DNA of 12,462 nt from Baffinella frigidus (lineage: Eukaryota; Cryptophyceae; Cryptomonadales; Baffinellaceae): positions 396,842-409,303 of the forward strand of contig MU646516.1 of NCBI GenBank assembly GCA_026770585.1. Reading direction: 5' to 3'. The position numbers were made by a program, and so were the translations under genes. The notes beneath the pieces are model-generated. The model saw only the letters and a list, made by a program, of their open reading frames with translations, was not told the DNA's origin and did no database searches. Positions 6,508 to 12,462 of the stretch are shown one piece after another (the stretch's first letter is position 1; every line of letters starts with the position of its first letter).

Positions 6508-6592
6508 AGGGGGGGGAACGTTCAGCGACTCCACTAGGGGGGGGGGGACGTGCAGCGACTCCACTAGGGTGGGGGACGTGCAGCGACTCCCC
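6506..6592 (+). repeat. Three-unit minisatellite, about 27-30 bp
   Basis: Units start at 6506, 6533 and 6563: ctaggggggg, then acgtgcagcgactcca. They differ mainly in G-run length. The minus-strand frame over it encodes a repeated VESL.VPPP peptide that is only the translation of the repeat. Confidence 0.88.
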
Positions 6593-6642
6593 CTAGGCAC
6601 GTATCCGGAAATCCACGCAGGGCCCTTCGGGGGGGTATTCCA

Positions 6643-6763
6643 GGGTCGCCCTTGGAGCCGTTGGGTCGACCTTGGAGCCGTTTTCTCCCCCAAATTGACT
6701 TTTGAATCCAATTTTCTCTTGAAAAATGACTTTTGAATACCCCCCCCTCCAACCCCTGCGTGG
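6643..6763 (+). repeat. Dispersed repeat D, copy 2
   Basis: Matches 603-718: two cttggagccgttgggt-like motifs, two acttttgaat segments and a C-run ending ctccaaccc. The two copies lie 6 kb apart in the same orientation. Confidence 0.85.
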
Positions 6764-6785
6764 CTTTCATCATCAAAAAACTTCA

Positions 6786-7052
6786 CTTTGGGGGGCAAGG
6801 TTGGCTGGCTCTGCCAGACCACAGGTCTCAGGGTTGTTTACAGTTTAGGGTTCACACCTAGCCAGATTACCACCGAAGAAGGCACACGCAAGGCAGTCAC
6901 CTCGGACAGTTGGCTTCGGCGTCCGCGTGACCGGTCACGCGGGCGTTCACGACCACAGGTCTGTGTGCCGGTCTGTGTGGTCTGTGCGCCACCTTGCCCC
7001 CCACTTTGGGGGGCAAGGTGTGTGGTCTGTGTGCCAGACCACAGACCACACA
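6786..7052. repeat. Hairpin cluster with G module copy 1
   Basis: The motif cactttggggggcaaggttg occurs at about 6784-6803 and 7813-7832, and its core at 7000-7018 forms the right arm of a hairpin (6990-7020, caccttgcccccc with complement). Next to it, 7019-7052 is a second hairpin of tgtgtggtctg and its complement. G module copy 1 lies at 6889-6952, with the exact 20-bp palindrome at 6923-6942. No gene is seen. Confidence 0.8.
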
Positions 7053-7084
7053 GCGGGCTACAAAGGAACCTGGGAACCATGCTA

Positions 7085-7132
7085 CAGGGGTACCTCGCTC
7101 ATAAGAAACCGCACCCCCCCTAGGACCATCAT
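7085..7132 (+). mobile_element. Element E, copy 2 (left end only)
   Basis: The caggggtacctcgctcataa terminus and the following C-run and ctaggacc are present. The centre and right arm are missing, and the sequence switches to G module copy 2 at 7133. The terminal TA is at 7083-7084. Confidence 0.88.
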
Positions 7133-7216
7133 GGAACAGCCCCGCCGGCAGGCTCTTGAGCGCCCGCGTGACCGGTCACGCGGACGCCGAAGCCAGACGG
7201 TCGGTCGTGACTGCCT
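7133..7216 (-). repeat. G module, copy 2 (inverted relative to 8411-8494)
   Basis: These 84 bp are the reverse complement of 8411-8494 with a single mismatch. At the centre is the exact palindrome ccgcgtgaccggtcacgcgg (7164-7183), shared by all three copies. The ORFs across it are artefacts. Confidence 0.93.
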
Positions 7217-7262
7217 TGTCAGACCACACAGCGGGCTACAAAGGAACCTGGGAGCCCTGCTA

Positions 7263-7379
7263 CAGGGGTACCTCGCTCATAAGGAACCGCACCCCCCCTA
7301 GGACCACCATAGGGCCCTAGGCATAGCCCTACTGTAGGGACCTAGGGGGCGGCTGTTTCTTATGAGCGAGGTACCCCTG
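7263..7379. mobile_element. Element E, copy 3 (complete foldback)
   Basis: A 117-bp copy with both termini (caggggtacctcgctcataa and the complement ending gaggtacccctg), TA on each side (7261-7262, 7380-7381) and a centre of ccctagg palindromes. The 131-aa minus-strand frame at 7298-7693 ends inside it and takes its GTSLIRN and GPYSR residues from it. Confidence 0.92.
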
Positions 7380-7381
7380 TA

Positions 7382-7850
7382 CTCCCAACACGCCCGCCAT
7401 GTGTGCACCCCCACTGAAGCGTGTCTGCGCAGGAAATGGAGATGTTTCTCACTTGAAGAGGGAATTGGAAGGGAGATTTCATCCGGTCGAGTTTTTGAGT
7501 CAAATACGATTTCGGGGATCTCCGATTCGATCCGCTGCATTGTCGAATACGTGCCACACCAGAGTGTAGGAGGGGGTTGATTCAAGTAAAGCGCATCTAA
7601 GTGCGCTTGTTGACTTTTGAAAACTACTGTCTCGAGGAGGAATTGACTTTTGGCGACCTCTTCAAAGACTCTGGCGTGGATCCCCAGGCACAAATCCGGA
7701 AATCTTTCACGATCAAAACACTTAACTTTTGAAGAGCAAAGTTGTCAGAGGCGTGGAGGGCTCTTGCAGTAGGGTTGTCATATTAAACTGTCAACTTATC
7801 AGTTTATCCCGCCACTTTGGGGGGCAAGGTTGGCTAGCTCTCCCAGAGTT
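7382..7850. other. Region without a supported gene
   Basis: The minus-strand frame from 7693 down to about 7390 has a moderately protein-like middle (RIESEIPEIVFDSKTRPDEI). It starts and ends in repeats and I recognise no family. A small hairpin (aagcgca/tgcgctt) lies near 7590-7610. Several gttgacttttga words recur here and elsewhere. At 7813 the ggggggcaaggttggct motif returns. Confidence 0.4.
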
Positions 7851-7994
7851 TTATCTCGAAAGATAACTGAATCAGTTCCCTAATTAGAGTTTTCATTTAA
7901 TTAGGAGGCCTCATTGAATTTCCTATGCCCTAACTAATTTCTCCTATTCAACCTCCTATTGAAAAGGAACTGATTCAGTTATCTTCCGAGATGA
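7851..7994. mobile_element. Foldback element, 144 bp
   Basis: Left end ttatctcgaaagataactga and right end with complement, ending cagttatcttccgagatga. The arms are about 29 bp with three mismatches. An AT-rich interior holds a second inverted pair, cctaattag/ctaattagg type. There is no duplicate in the window to reveal a target duplication. Confidence 0.82.
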
Positions 7995-7995
7995 A

Positions 7996-8206
7996 GTGTA
8001 TCTGGTCTCCTCACAATAAGGTTTATCTGGTCTCCTCCCATGGTAGTTAGGTCTACGGGATTGCCTAGGACCTCCTACCGTAGGCCGAGACTTTTTGGTC
8101 CTAGGATCCCTCGGCCTACGGTAGGAGGTCCTAGGCAATGCCGTAGGCCTAACTACCCCATTTTCAGGCCGTTAGCCTATGAAGTTTATCTGGTCTCCTC
8201 CCAATG
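7996..8206 (+). repeat. tatctggtctcctc direct repeats, interrupted by H
   Basis: The unit tatctggtctcctcccaat occurs near 7999, 8024 and 8187. H copy 1 lies between the last two, with a truncated left end. The repeats look like a small tandem array later split by H. Confidence 0.75.
8042..8180. mobile_element. Element H, copy 1 (left end truncated)
   Basis: A foldback with arms around tagttaggtctacggg and gtaggcctaacta, an inner arm pair gcctaggacctcctaccgta with complement, and the loop agactttttggtcc. The right flank extends through ccattttcaggccgttagcc, but the matching left extension is absent. An identical 63-bp stretch (8060-8122) is found in all three H copies. Confidence 0.9.
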
Positions 8207-8273
8207 AGGAAACTGGAAGTTGATTCCCCGCGTTGGTGGAACACATCCGTCAACTTTTGTAATGTCATTAATT

Positions 8274-8330
8274 TGACCATCAACGGCTCCAGGGTGCGGA
8301 GCAGTTCGGAGCAGCCGGGTTAGTCAACAG
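8274..8330 (+). repeat. Block Q, copy 1 (empty site for K1)
   Basis: tttgaccatcaacggctcca through gcagccgggttagtcaacag. The same sequence at 8566-8616 plus 8788-8800 is split by element K1, so this copy gives the pre-insertion junction, with TA at 8321-8322. A related shorter copy is near 9074-9100. Confidence 0.92.
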
Positions 8331-8372
8331 CCTGTGGTGTTCCCAACTGAGGCATAGCTAGACCACGAGACA

Positions 8373-8398
8373 GAAACAGTATGGGCCCATACTGTTTC
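8373..8398. repeat. 26-bp perfect spacerless palindrome
   Basis: The two halves, gaaacagtatggg and its exact complement, join with no spacer at gggccc. It is not repeated elsewhere in the window. Its function is unknown. Confidence 0.92.
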
Positions 8399-8410
8399 CG
8401 GGCCCTAACA

Positions 8411-8494
8411 AGGCAGTCACGACCGACCGTCTGGCTTCGGCGTCCGCGTGACCGGTCACGCGGGCGCTCAAGAGCCTGCCGGTGGGGCTGTTCC
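8411..8494 (+). repeat. G module, copy 3
   Basis: The same 84-bp unit as 7133-7216 in the opposite orientation, with one mismatch. The central 20-bp palindrome is at 8444-8463. It begins aggcagtcacgaccgaccgt and ends ggtggggctgttcc. Confidence 0.93.
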
Positions 8495-8616
8495 ACGTCT
8501 CCGCCCACTTGTGGCTCGAGAACCTGCGGGTGGGGTTCGTCAGATTCTTCCTTTTTCTTCATTCATTTGACCATCAATGGCTCCAGGGGGCGGAGCAGTT
8601 TGGAGCAGCCGGGTTA

Positions 8617-8787
8617 GAGCGCTGTGCAGAGAAGTCGGCCACCGAAAAATGGGAAAATGGGAAAATTGGAGCCATTTTGTCCACTTTTGAGATATTCATG
8701 GTACTAAATTTCTCACGAGTTGACAAAATGGCTCCAATTTCTCGATTTTCCATTCTTTCCCGTGGCCAACTTCTCTGCACAGCGCTC
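8617..8787. mobile_element. Element K1: 171-bp MITE with TA duplication
   Basis: Ends gagcgctgtgcagagaagt and the complement ending ttctctgcacagcgctc. Inner arms around aaattggagccattttgtcc pair with gacaaaatggctccaattt, so the whole element folds. TA flanks at 8615-8616 and 8788-8789 correspond to the single TA at 8321-8322 of the empty copy. The interior recurs at 11374-11457. It shares the GAGC start and TA duplication with M1, but no further sequence. Confidence 0.93.
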
Positions 8788-8814
8788 TAGTCAACAGCCT
8801 GCCCGTTTTGTTTT

Positions 8815-8842
8815 TGCTCAAATCAGTCAACTGATTTGAGCA
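8815..8842. repeat. Perfect 13-bp-arm hairpin
   Basis: tgctcaaatcagt and its exact complement around a 2-nt loop. A second small hairpin follows at 8884-8913 (ccgtaggg/ccctacgg with a gtccctaggc loop). Confidence 0.88.
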
Positions 8843-8939
8843 CAGCATCCACGGATTTTCCATTCAGACAGTTTTTGAACACCTCCGTAGGGAATAGTCC
8901 CTAGGCCCTACGGGACATAAATCGTGCTTAACAGAGCCG

Positions 8940-9130
8940 TGTTTGACTATCAATGTTTGACCACGAATGGCTCGATAGTTTAGGGGGGTGAACCGAGCCC
9001 TCGTGCCCTGACATGCTGGGTGTGTGGTACACATCCTATCAATATTTGACCACGAATGGCTCCAGCGCCGGTTTTGACTATCAATGGCTCCAGGGGGCGG
9101 GGACGTTCGGGACAGCGCACCTGGTCAAAC
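8940..9130 (+). repeat. Decayed copies of the ttgaccacgaatggctc motif
   Basis: tttgaccacgaatggctc occurs near 8956 and 9044, and tttgactatcaatggctcca near 9072, related to block Q. Between them is a short unique stretch with gacatgctgggtgtgtggta. No gene is evident. Confidence 0.65.
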
Positions 9131-9299
9131 GGAATGAGGACGGCGCGCTCATGGTCGCTAAGAAGGTCCTTTTTCTTTCTTTATCTTTTTCGTTCGTACT
9201 TTAGTCAACCGCGGTTTCGTTCGCAGGTGTGCCTTTTTTTTCCAGATGAAGTACTCTCGAGCCTTCAGGTGAGTGATGCAATAGTCTCTGAGCGTTATG
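9131..9299 (+). other. Possible splice-site pair, weak exon candidate
   Basis: At 9227-9245 a pyrimidine run ends in ttttttttccag. Next come 23 nt starting ATG (9246-9268, atgaagtactctcgagcctt), then caggtgagtg, which matches the consensus 5' splice site. Upstream are further T/C-rich stretches (9170-9190) and a gttcgcag. This may be a microexon or first coding exon, but chance is quite possible and no neighbouring exon is identified. Confidence 0.25.
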
Positions 9300-9412
9300 C
9301 CCTAGGACCACCATAGGGCCCTAGGCATAGGGCTACTGTAGGGTCCTAGGGGGCGGCGGTTTCTTATGAGCGAGGTACCCCTGTAGATAGGCCTACTGTA
9401 GGGTCCTAGGGG
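9300..9412. mobile_element. Element E, copy 4 (left arm missing) with duplicated core
   Basis: Centre and right arm of E are present to the terminus gaggtacccctg at 9383, followed by TA. Then gcctactgtagggtcctagg, part of the E centre, repeats at 9391-9410 and runs into a G-rich tract. The left terminal repeat is absent. Confidence 0.85.
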
Positions 9413-9450
9413 GGGAGGGGGGGGGCGGACCCGCCTGTCGTGGGAAAGAG

Positions 9451-9629
9451 CGTCCTACGTCAGTCTCAGTCTATTTGGGCTCATCAATTGCTCTGTTAGG
9501 GCCCCCAAAACCCTCGAAGCCCACCGTGTGGATCCCTACCCTAGTTTGGATCCCTACCCCCGCAGCGGGGTAGGGCACACGGTGGGCTGCGTCCTAGGTC
9601 AGTCTCAGTCTATTTGGGTCCACCAAATT
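9451..9629 (+). repeat. Direct repeats flanking a 71-bp hairpin
   Basis: gtcctacgtcagtctcagtc (9452 on) and gtcctaggtcagtctcagtc (9591 on) are direct repeats continuing through tatttggg, and they match the T repeat start. Between them the hairpin 9518-9588 has 13-bp perfect outer arms (agcccaccgtgtg) and an inner ccctacccc/ggggtaggg pair. The word ggatccctacc is duplicated within it. Confidence 0.85.
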
Positions 9630-9989
9630 TCATCTCGGACCATACCAGAATCTGTTCACATACAAAGGTGTAAGATAGCATCATTGTATGCCTAAAATAG
9701 CATGTACACCCTTATCTTCGGCGTCGGAAGCCTAAGATACCGGGACAGAATCGGTCTTGTTCCGAAATTAAATTGGCGAGCCCGAACAGACTCCGACATG
9801 GCTACAAGGTTCCGACACTTGAATAGCCTGGATTTTTTTTTACCGGGTTTTTCAGACTCAGGTGAAAGCCTGGACGTGAAAAGAACGAAGAGCTGCGATT
9901 CGCCGCAAAGCGCACACTCATTTAGTACTACGAAACGAAACGTCGCGTTCTGAAATTTCCACCTGTGACCTGGCGTGGTACGGACGCGA
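9630..9989. other. Unique-looking stretch, no supported gene
   Basis: No duplicate of this stretch exists in the window. The plus-strand frame 9702-9953 (83 codons) has a serine- and charge-rich C-terminal half (FSDSGESLDVKRTKSCDSPQ), but the start and family are unknown. A T-run at 9832-9840 interrupts the middle. It could hold an exon; I have no positive evidence. Confidence 0.3.
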
Positions 9990-10150
9990 CGAAAACCAGG
10001 TGTGGTAGTTGACTAAAACAGGTGCGGTTGGCTCACCCGGAAGTTGACTAATATAGGTGCGGTTGACTTAACCGGAAGTTGACTTAACCGGAAGTTGACT
10101 TAACCGGAAGTTGACTTAACCGGAAGTTGACTTAAAAACAGGTGCGGTTG
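9990..10150 (+). repeat. 16-bp minisatellite gttgacttaaccggaa
   Basis: gttgactta starts at 10062, 10078, 10094, 10110 and 10126, an exact 16-bp period. On both sides lie variants with aaacaggtgcggttg (10014, 10137) and gttgacta (10007, 10043). The array seems to have expanded from a longer unit of about 40 bp. Confidence 0.93.
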
Positions 10151-10208
10151 ATCGGACTGGAGCCTGCGAAGCGGGACGAATGCCTCAACGAAGCCCGGGT
10201 GAGCACTT

Positions 10209-10498
10209 TAATCTCCATACAAGTATTAATTAATTGCTTTTCGGCAACGAAAATTACTACACGATTTGCTCATAAAAGTAATAGTAGAGCGTTTGTGTAG
10301 TACATTTCGTTGCGCCAAAAGCAATTGATTCATACTTTTGTGGAGATGAACTTGACTTCATCTCCACAAAAGTATTAATTAATCGCTTTCGGCCCAACGA
10401 AATTTACTACACAAATGCTTTACTATTACTTTTATGAGCAAATCGTGTGGTAATTTTCGTTGCTCAAAAGCAATTAATTAATACTTATGTGGAGATTA
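10209..10498. mobile_element. 290-bp palindrome of two J units, TA-flanked
   Basis: The unit 10211-10350 and the reverse complement of 10357-10496 are nearly the same sequence; the spacer is cttgac. Each unit is also an imperfect hairpin (gcttttcggcaacgaaaatt type arms), giving fourfold symmetry. TA lies at 10209-10210 and 10497-10498. The unit matches J copy 1 at 3161-3301. It may be one element with 140-bp inverted ends, or two head-to-head insertions. Confidence 0.92.
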
Positions 10499-10511
10499 GA
10501 CGAACTAGCTA

Positions 10512-10617
10512 TGTCTCAGTCTTTCTGGGAGCACCAATTTGGTGAGCCTAAGCTCTTTTCCGCTCCAAAGTTGACGAATTTGGACCGCGAACCCAGCATG
10601 TGAACTTGAGAATAGTC
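10512..10617 (+). repeat. Dispersed repeat T, copy 2
   Basis: Matches 4661-4766 (tgtctcagtctttctggga, caatttggtgagcc, cttttccgctccaa, cccagcatgt). It directly follows the J palindrome. Confidence 0.85.
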
Positions 10618-10659
10618 GGTCAACCCGAGTGAGGCAGAGCTAGAATTTGAGCGTTTTAA

Positions 10660-10832
10660 TAGGGCAACGGCCTGAAAATGGGGTAGTTAGGCCTGTTAGG
10701 CCTACGGCATTGCCTAGGACCTCCTACCGTAGGCCGAGACTTTTTGGTCCTAGGATCCCTCGGCCTACGGTAGGAGGTCCTAGGCAATCCCGTATGCCTA
10801 ACTACCCCATTTTCAGGCCGTTAGCCTATGAA
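10660..10832. mobile_element. Element H, copy 2 (complete foldback)
   Basis: Both outer arms are present: caacggcctgaaaatggggt at the left and its complement through ccattttcaggccgttagcc at the right. The inner hairpin is shared with 8042-8180 and 11980-12085. The left arm carries a 9-bp extra (ctgttaggc) beside tagttagg. Exact ends and target duplication are uncertain. Confidence 0.9.
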
Positions 10833-10890
10833 ATTGTGGGAGTTGGCGCTTTCAGATGACTGAACCAGGCACCTCTGGTACCACATTCAT

Positions 10891-11008
10891 AGAAGTTCAT
10901 GAACTTCTGAGGACGCCTCGGCTGACGCCTGGCGCGCGAGATTCCCAGGCCCTTTGAGCCATTTTGCGCCCTTTGAGCCATTTTGCGCCCTTTGAGCCAT
11001 TTTGCGGC
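10891..11008 (+). repeat. 18-bp palindrome and 19-bp minisatellite
   Basis: agaagttcatgaacttct (10891-10908) is a perfect spacerless palindrome. Then cctttgagccattttgcgc repeats with a 19-bp period at 10951, 10970 and 10989. The segment 10911-10966 (ggacgcctcggctgacgcct onward) recurs at 11772-11828. Confidence 0.9.
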
Positions 11009-11029
11009 CCCACGCGGCGTTGTCTCGCC

Positions 11030-11560
11030 CGCCAGATTCCGCGCCACTTTGAGCCATTTTACGCTAGATTCCGTGCCACTCCCCCAACCTGGAGGCGGGT
11101 TCTCAGGAGGGTGCGGCTCTTTCCGAGCGCCCTTTCGGGCTCTTGTGTACTTTTGGAATTGTTCGGGCCCAAAAGGGCGCTCGGAAAGAGCCGCACCCTC
11201 CTAAGAAACCGCCTCGAGGTCCTAAACCCTGAAGGCGTTTTGGGCCCTTTTGGGCGGGGCAGGCGTTCGGGAGATAGAGCAGCGTGATTGCCCACAGCGT
11301 CGACATCTCCCGAAATACCGCCCCGCCCGCCCTGGGGGGCACGCCAAAAGCGGGCGGGGCAGGCGTTCGGGACGGAAAATGGGGAAATTGGAGCCATTTT
11401 GTCCACTTTTGAGAAATTCATGGTACTAAATTTCTCAAAAGTTGACAAAATGGCTCCCGCCCAAAAGGGCCCAAAAGGGCGCTCGGAAAGAGCCGCACCC
11501 TCCTGAGAAACCGCCTCCAGGTTCGGGGGAGTGGCGCGGAATCTGGCGCACCCCCACGAG
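11030..11560. repeat. Nested long inverted repeats
   Basis: Left arm about 11087-11140 (cctggaggcgg, gagggtgcggctctttccga) pairs with 11165-11220 and equally with 11466-11525, so one left arm has two right arms. The outer flank gagtggcgcggaatctggcg (11530-11549) mirrors 11033-11082. Inside is a further hairpin (11252-11275 with 11305-11328), a third copy of its arm (11352-11373) and a K fragment. The 233-codon minus-strand frame 11059-11760 is a by-product of these repeats. Confidence 0.85.
11374..11457. mobile_element. K element core fragment
   Basis: Matches the interior of K1 (8652-8734), from ggaaaatggggaaattggag through the atggtacta centre to gttgacaaaatggctcc. The terminal GAGC segments are missing; the fragment is embedded in the 11-kb inverted repeat. 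Confidence 0.9.
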
Positions 11561-11562
11561 GG

Positions 11563-11979
11563 ATCTGGCGACTGTTGGCATTGTTTGATTGTTTTCGTGG
11601 CCACCAGATGCAAAAAACGCGCCAGCGAGCCCCCCATGAGAGCATTCAGTCCAACGCTAAACCACAAAGGTGACGAGTGTGTCCGACACCCCCACACCCG
11701 TCGCTGTCTGGCTGGCGGCAGGCTCGTGACACCCCCCCACCCGCACTTCTGCGGACGCACTTCTGCTCAAAGGACGCCTCGGCTGACGCCTGGCGCGCGA
11801 GATTCCCAGGCCCTTTGAGCCATTTTGCGGCGTAAAATGGCTCAAAGTGGCGCGGAATCTGGCGACTGTTGGCATTGTTTGATTGTTTTCGGGGCCACCA
11901 GATGCCAAAAACGCGCCAGCATCGCTGTCTGGCTGGCGGCTGGCTCGCGACACCCCCCCACCCGCAGGCGGACGCACTT
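11563..11979 (+). repeat. Direct duplications, about 64 and 60 bp
   Basis: atctggcgactgttggcatt onward occurs at 11563-11626 and 11857-11920, and tcgctgtctggctggcggc onward occurs at 11701-11762 and 11922-11979. A hairpin (ctttgagccatttt with complement, 11813-11847) lies between. No coding frame survives comparison of the copies. Confidence 0.88.
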
Positions 11980-12085
11980 TAATAGAGTAACGGCCTGAAA
12001 ATGGGGTAGTTAGGCCTACGGGATTGCCTAGGACCTCCTACCGTAGGCCGAGACTTTTTGGTCCTAGGATCCCTCGGCCTACGGT
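11980..12085. mobile_element. Element H, copy 3 (right end truncated)
   Basis: Left arm taacggcctgaaaatggggt, inner arms and loop as in the other copies. It breaks off after cctcggcctacggt at 12085 and switches to a segment duplicated from about 11630. The 63 bp at 12023-12085 equal 8060-8122 and 10709-10771. Confidence 0.9.
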
Positions 12086-12097
12086 TCAGCCCCTTAC

Positions 12098-12462
12098 GAG
12101 AGCATTCAGTCCGACGCTTAACCTTAAAGGTGAGGAGTGTGTCCGACACAGGTGCTTTCCAAAGTCGGGCATCCGTGCGTTGTGCGGAACCCATCCTCGT
12201 CAGCAAGTGTCAGCAAGTGTGTCTAACACTGCCCTGGATATGTCAGCAGAGTGTCGAACACTGACCTGGGCACGTCAGCAAGTGTATCTAACACTTATCA
12301 GCAGAGTATTCAACACTGTCAGCAGAGCGGGTCACACTGTCAGCAAGTGTGCCTAACACTCACCATGGGTGTGATCAACACAGGTGCTGTCCAAAGTCGG
12401 GCATCCGTACGTTGTGCGGTGCCCATCCTCGTCAGCAAGTGTCAGCAAGTGTGTCCAACACT
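12098..12462 (+). repeat. Tandem dyad array with 232-bp higher-order repeat
   Basis: 12098-12149 repeats 11638-11690 with changes. From 12200 on, units of gtcagcaagtgtgtctaaca type recur every 20-40 bp, each with an agtgt...acact dyad (examples end at 12230, 12262, 12295, 12317, 12360). A larger unit, 12146-12230, recurs at 12378-12462 with four or so changes (period 232). The array reaches the window edge and probably continues. Confidence 0.92.

Larger units (their letters stand above)
7047..7316 (+). repeat. 177-bp direct duplication carrying E copies
   Basis: A segment starting ccacacagcgggctacaaag occurs at 7047 and 7224. In each, about 37 bp later, an E element begins. In the first copy the E element is cut off near 7131 and abuts the G module. 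In the second it is complete. Confidence 0.88.

Noticed and set aside
7298-7693. 131-codon minus-strand frame
   Set aside because: Its C-terminal third is element E in translation and no family is recognisable in the rest.
9656-9720. Possible hairpin around ggtgtaagata and gtacacccttatctt
   Set aside because: Only short, poorly aligned complementary words; the arms cannot be extended.
10949-11062. Resemblance of tttgagccatttt to the dinoflagellate spliced-leader
   Set aside because: The complementary form reads aaaatggctcaaag, whereas the leader as I know it has cattttggctcaag. The AAAA/TTTT difference and lack of a downstream gt donor rule it out as a leader gene.
11059-11760. 233-codon minus-strand open frame, the longest in the window
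   Set aside because: It runs through nested inverted repeats and a K element core. Its peptide repeats the same arm translations (LFPSALLGP, ALSERPFGPF), so it is a repeat artefact.
12200-12462. CRISPR-like repeat and spacer pattern
   Set aside because: Units and intervals both vary in length, spacers are themselves repeated, and the setting is eukaryotic; it is a minisatellite.

Overview
The window reads as a repeat-dominated stretch of a nuclear eukaryotic genome. Degenerate TTTAGGG tracts and a TTGAGGG array point to a lineage with the TTTAGGG-type telomere (plants, green algae, dinoflagellates, chromerids, apicomplexans). The balanced base composition, dense palindromes, minisatellites and lack of any long open frame fit an algal protist best, perhaps a dinoflagellate or chromerid. 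That placement is an inference with low confidence; I see no diagnostic gene. I found no protein gene I can support, and no tRNA, rRNA, CRISPR array or bacterial-type operon.

Layout. Bases 1-880 hold a 169-bp higher-order repeat, a TTGAGGG array and degenerate telomeric DNA. Bases 980-3340 are a mosaic of duplicated blocks broken by hairpin insertions. Bases 3345-4690 are a 198-bp tandem array whose later monomers carry foldback insertions. Bases 4770-5845 are the only long stretch almost free of repeats and the best place to look for exons. Bases 5848-9590 again alternate dispersed repeats with hairpin elements. Bases 9630-9990 look unique. They are followed by a 16-bp minisatellite, a 290-bp palindrome made of two palindromic units, and nested inverted and direct repeats to 11980. 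A tandem array of short AGTGT/ACACT dyads then runs off the right end.

Main result. The window holds at least eight kinds of short foldback (MITE-like) element, named E, F, H, J, K, M1, N1 and P here, plus a dispersed 84-bp palindromic module, G. Because the host DNA is itself duplicated, several insertions can be read directly against an empty paralogous site in the same window. M1 at 1757-1939 and K1 at 8617-8787 each show a TA target duplication and a 5'-GAGC terminus. The element at 4134-4283 has a GTCT duplication and a 42-bp deletion derivative one monomer upstream. No transposase frame is visible, so all would need enzymes encoded elsewhere. Many open frames, such as those reading GTSLIRN, are translations of these elements and not genes.
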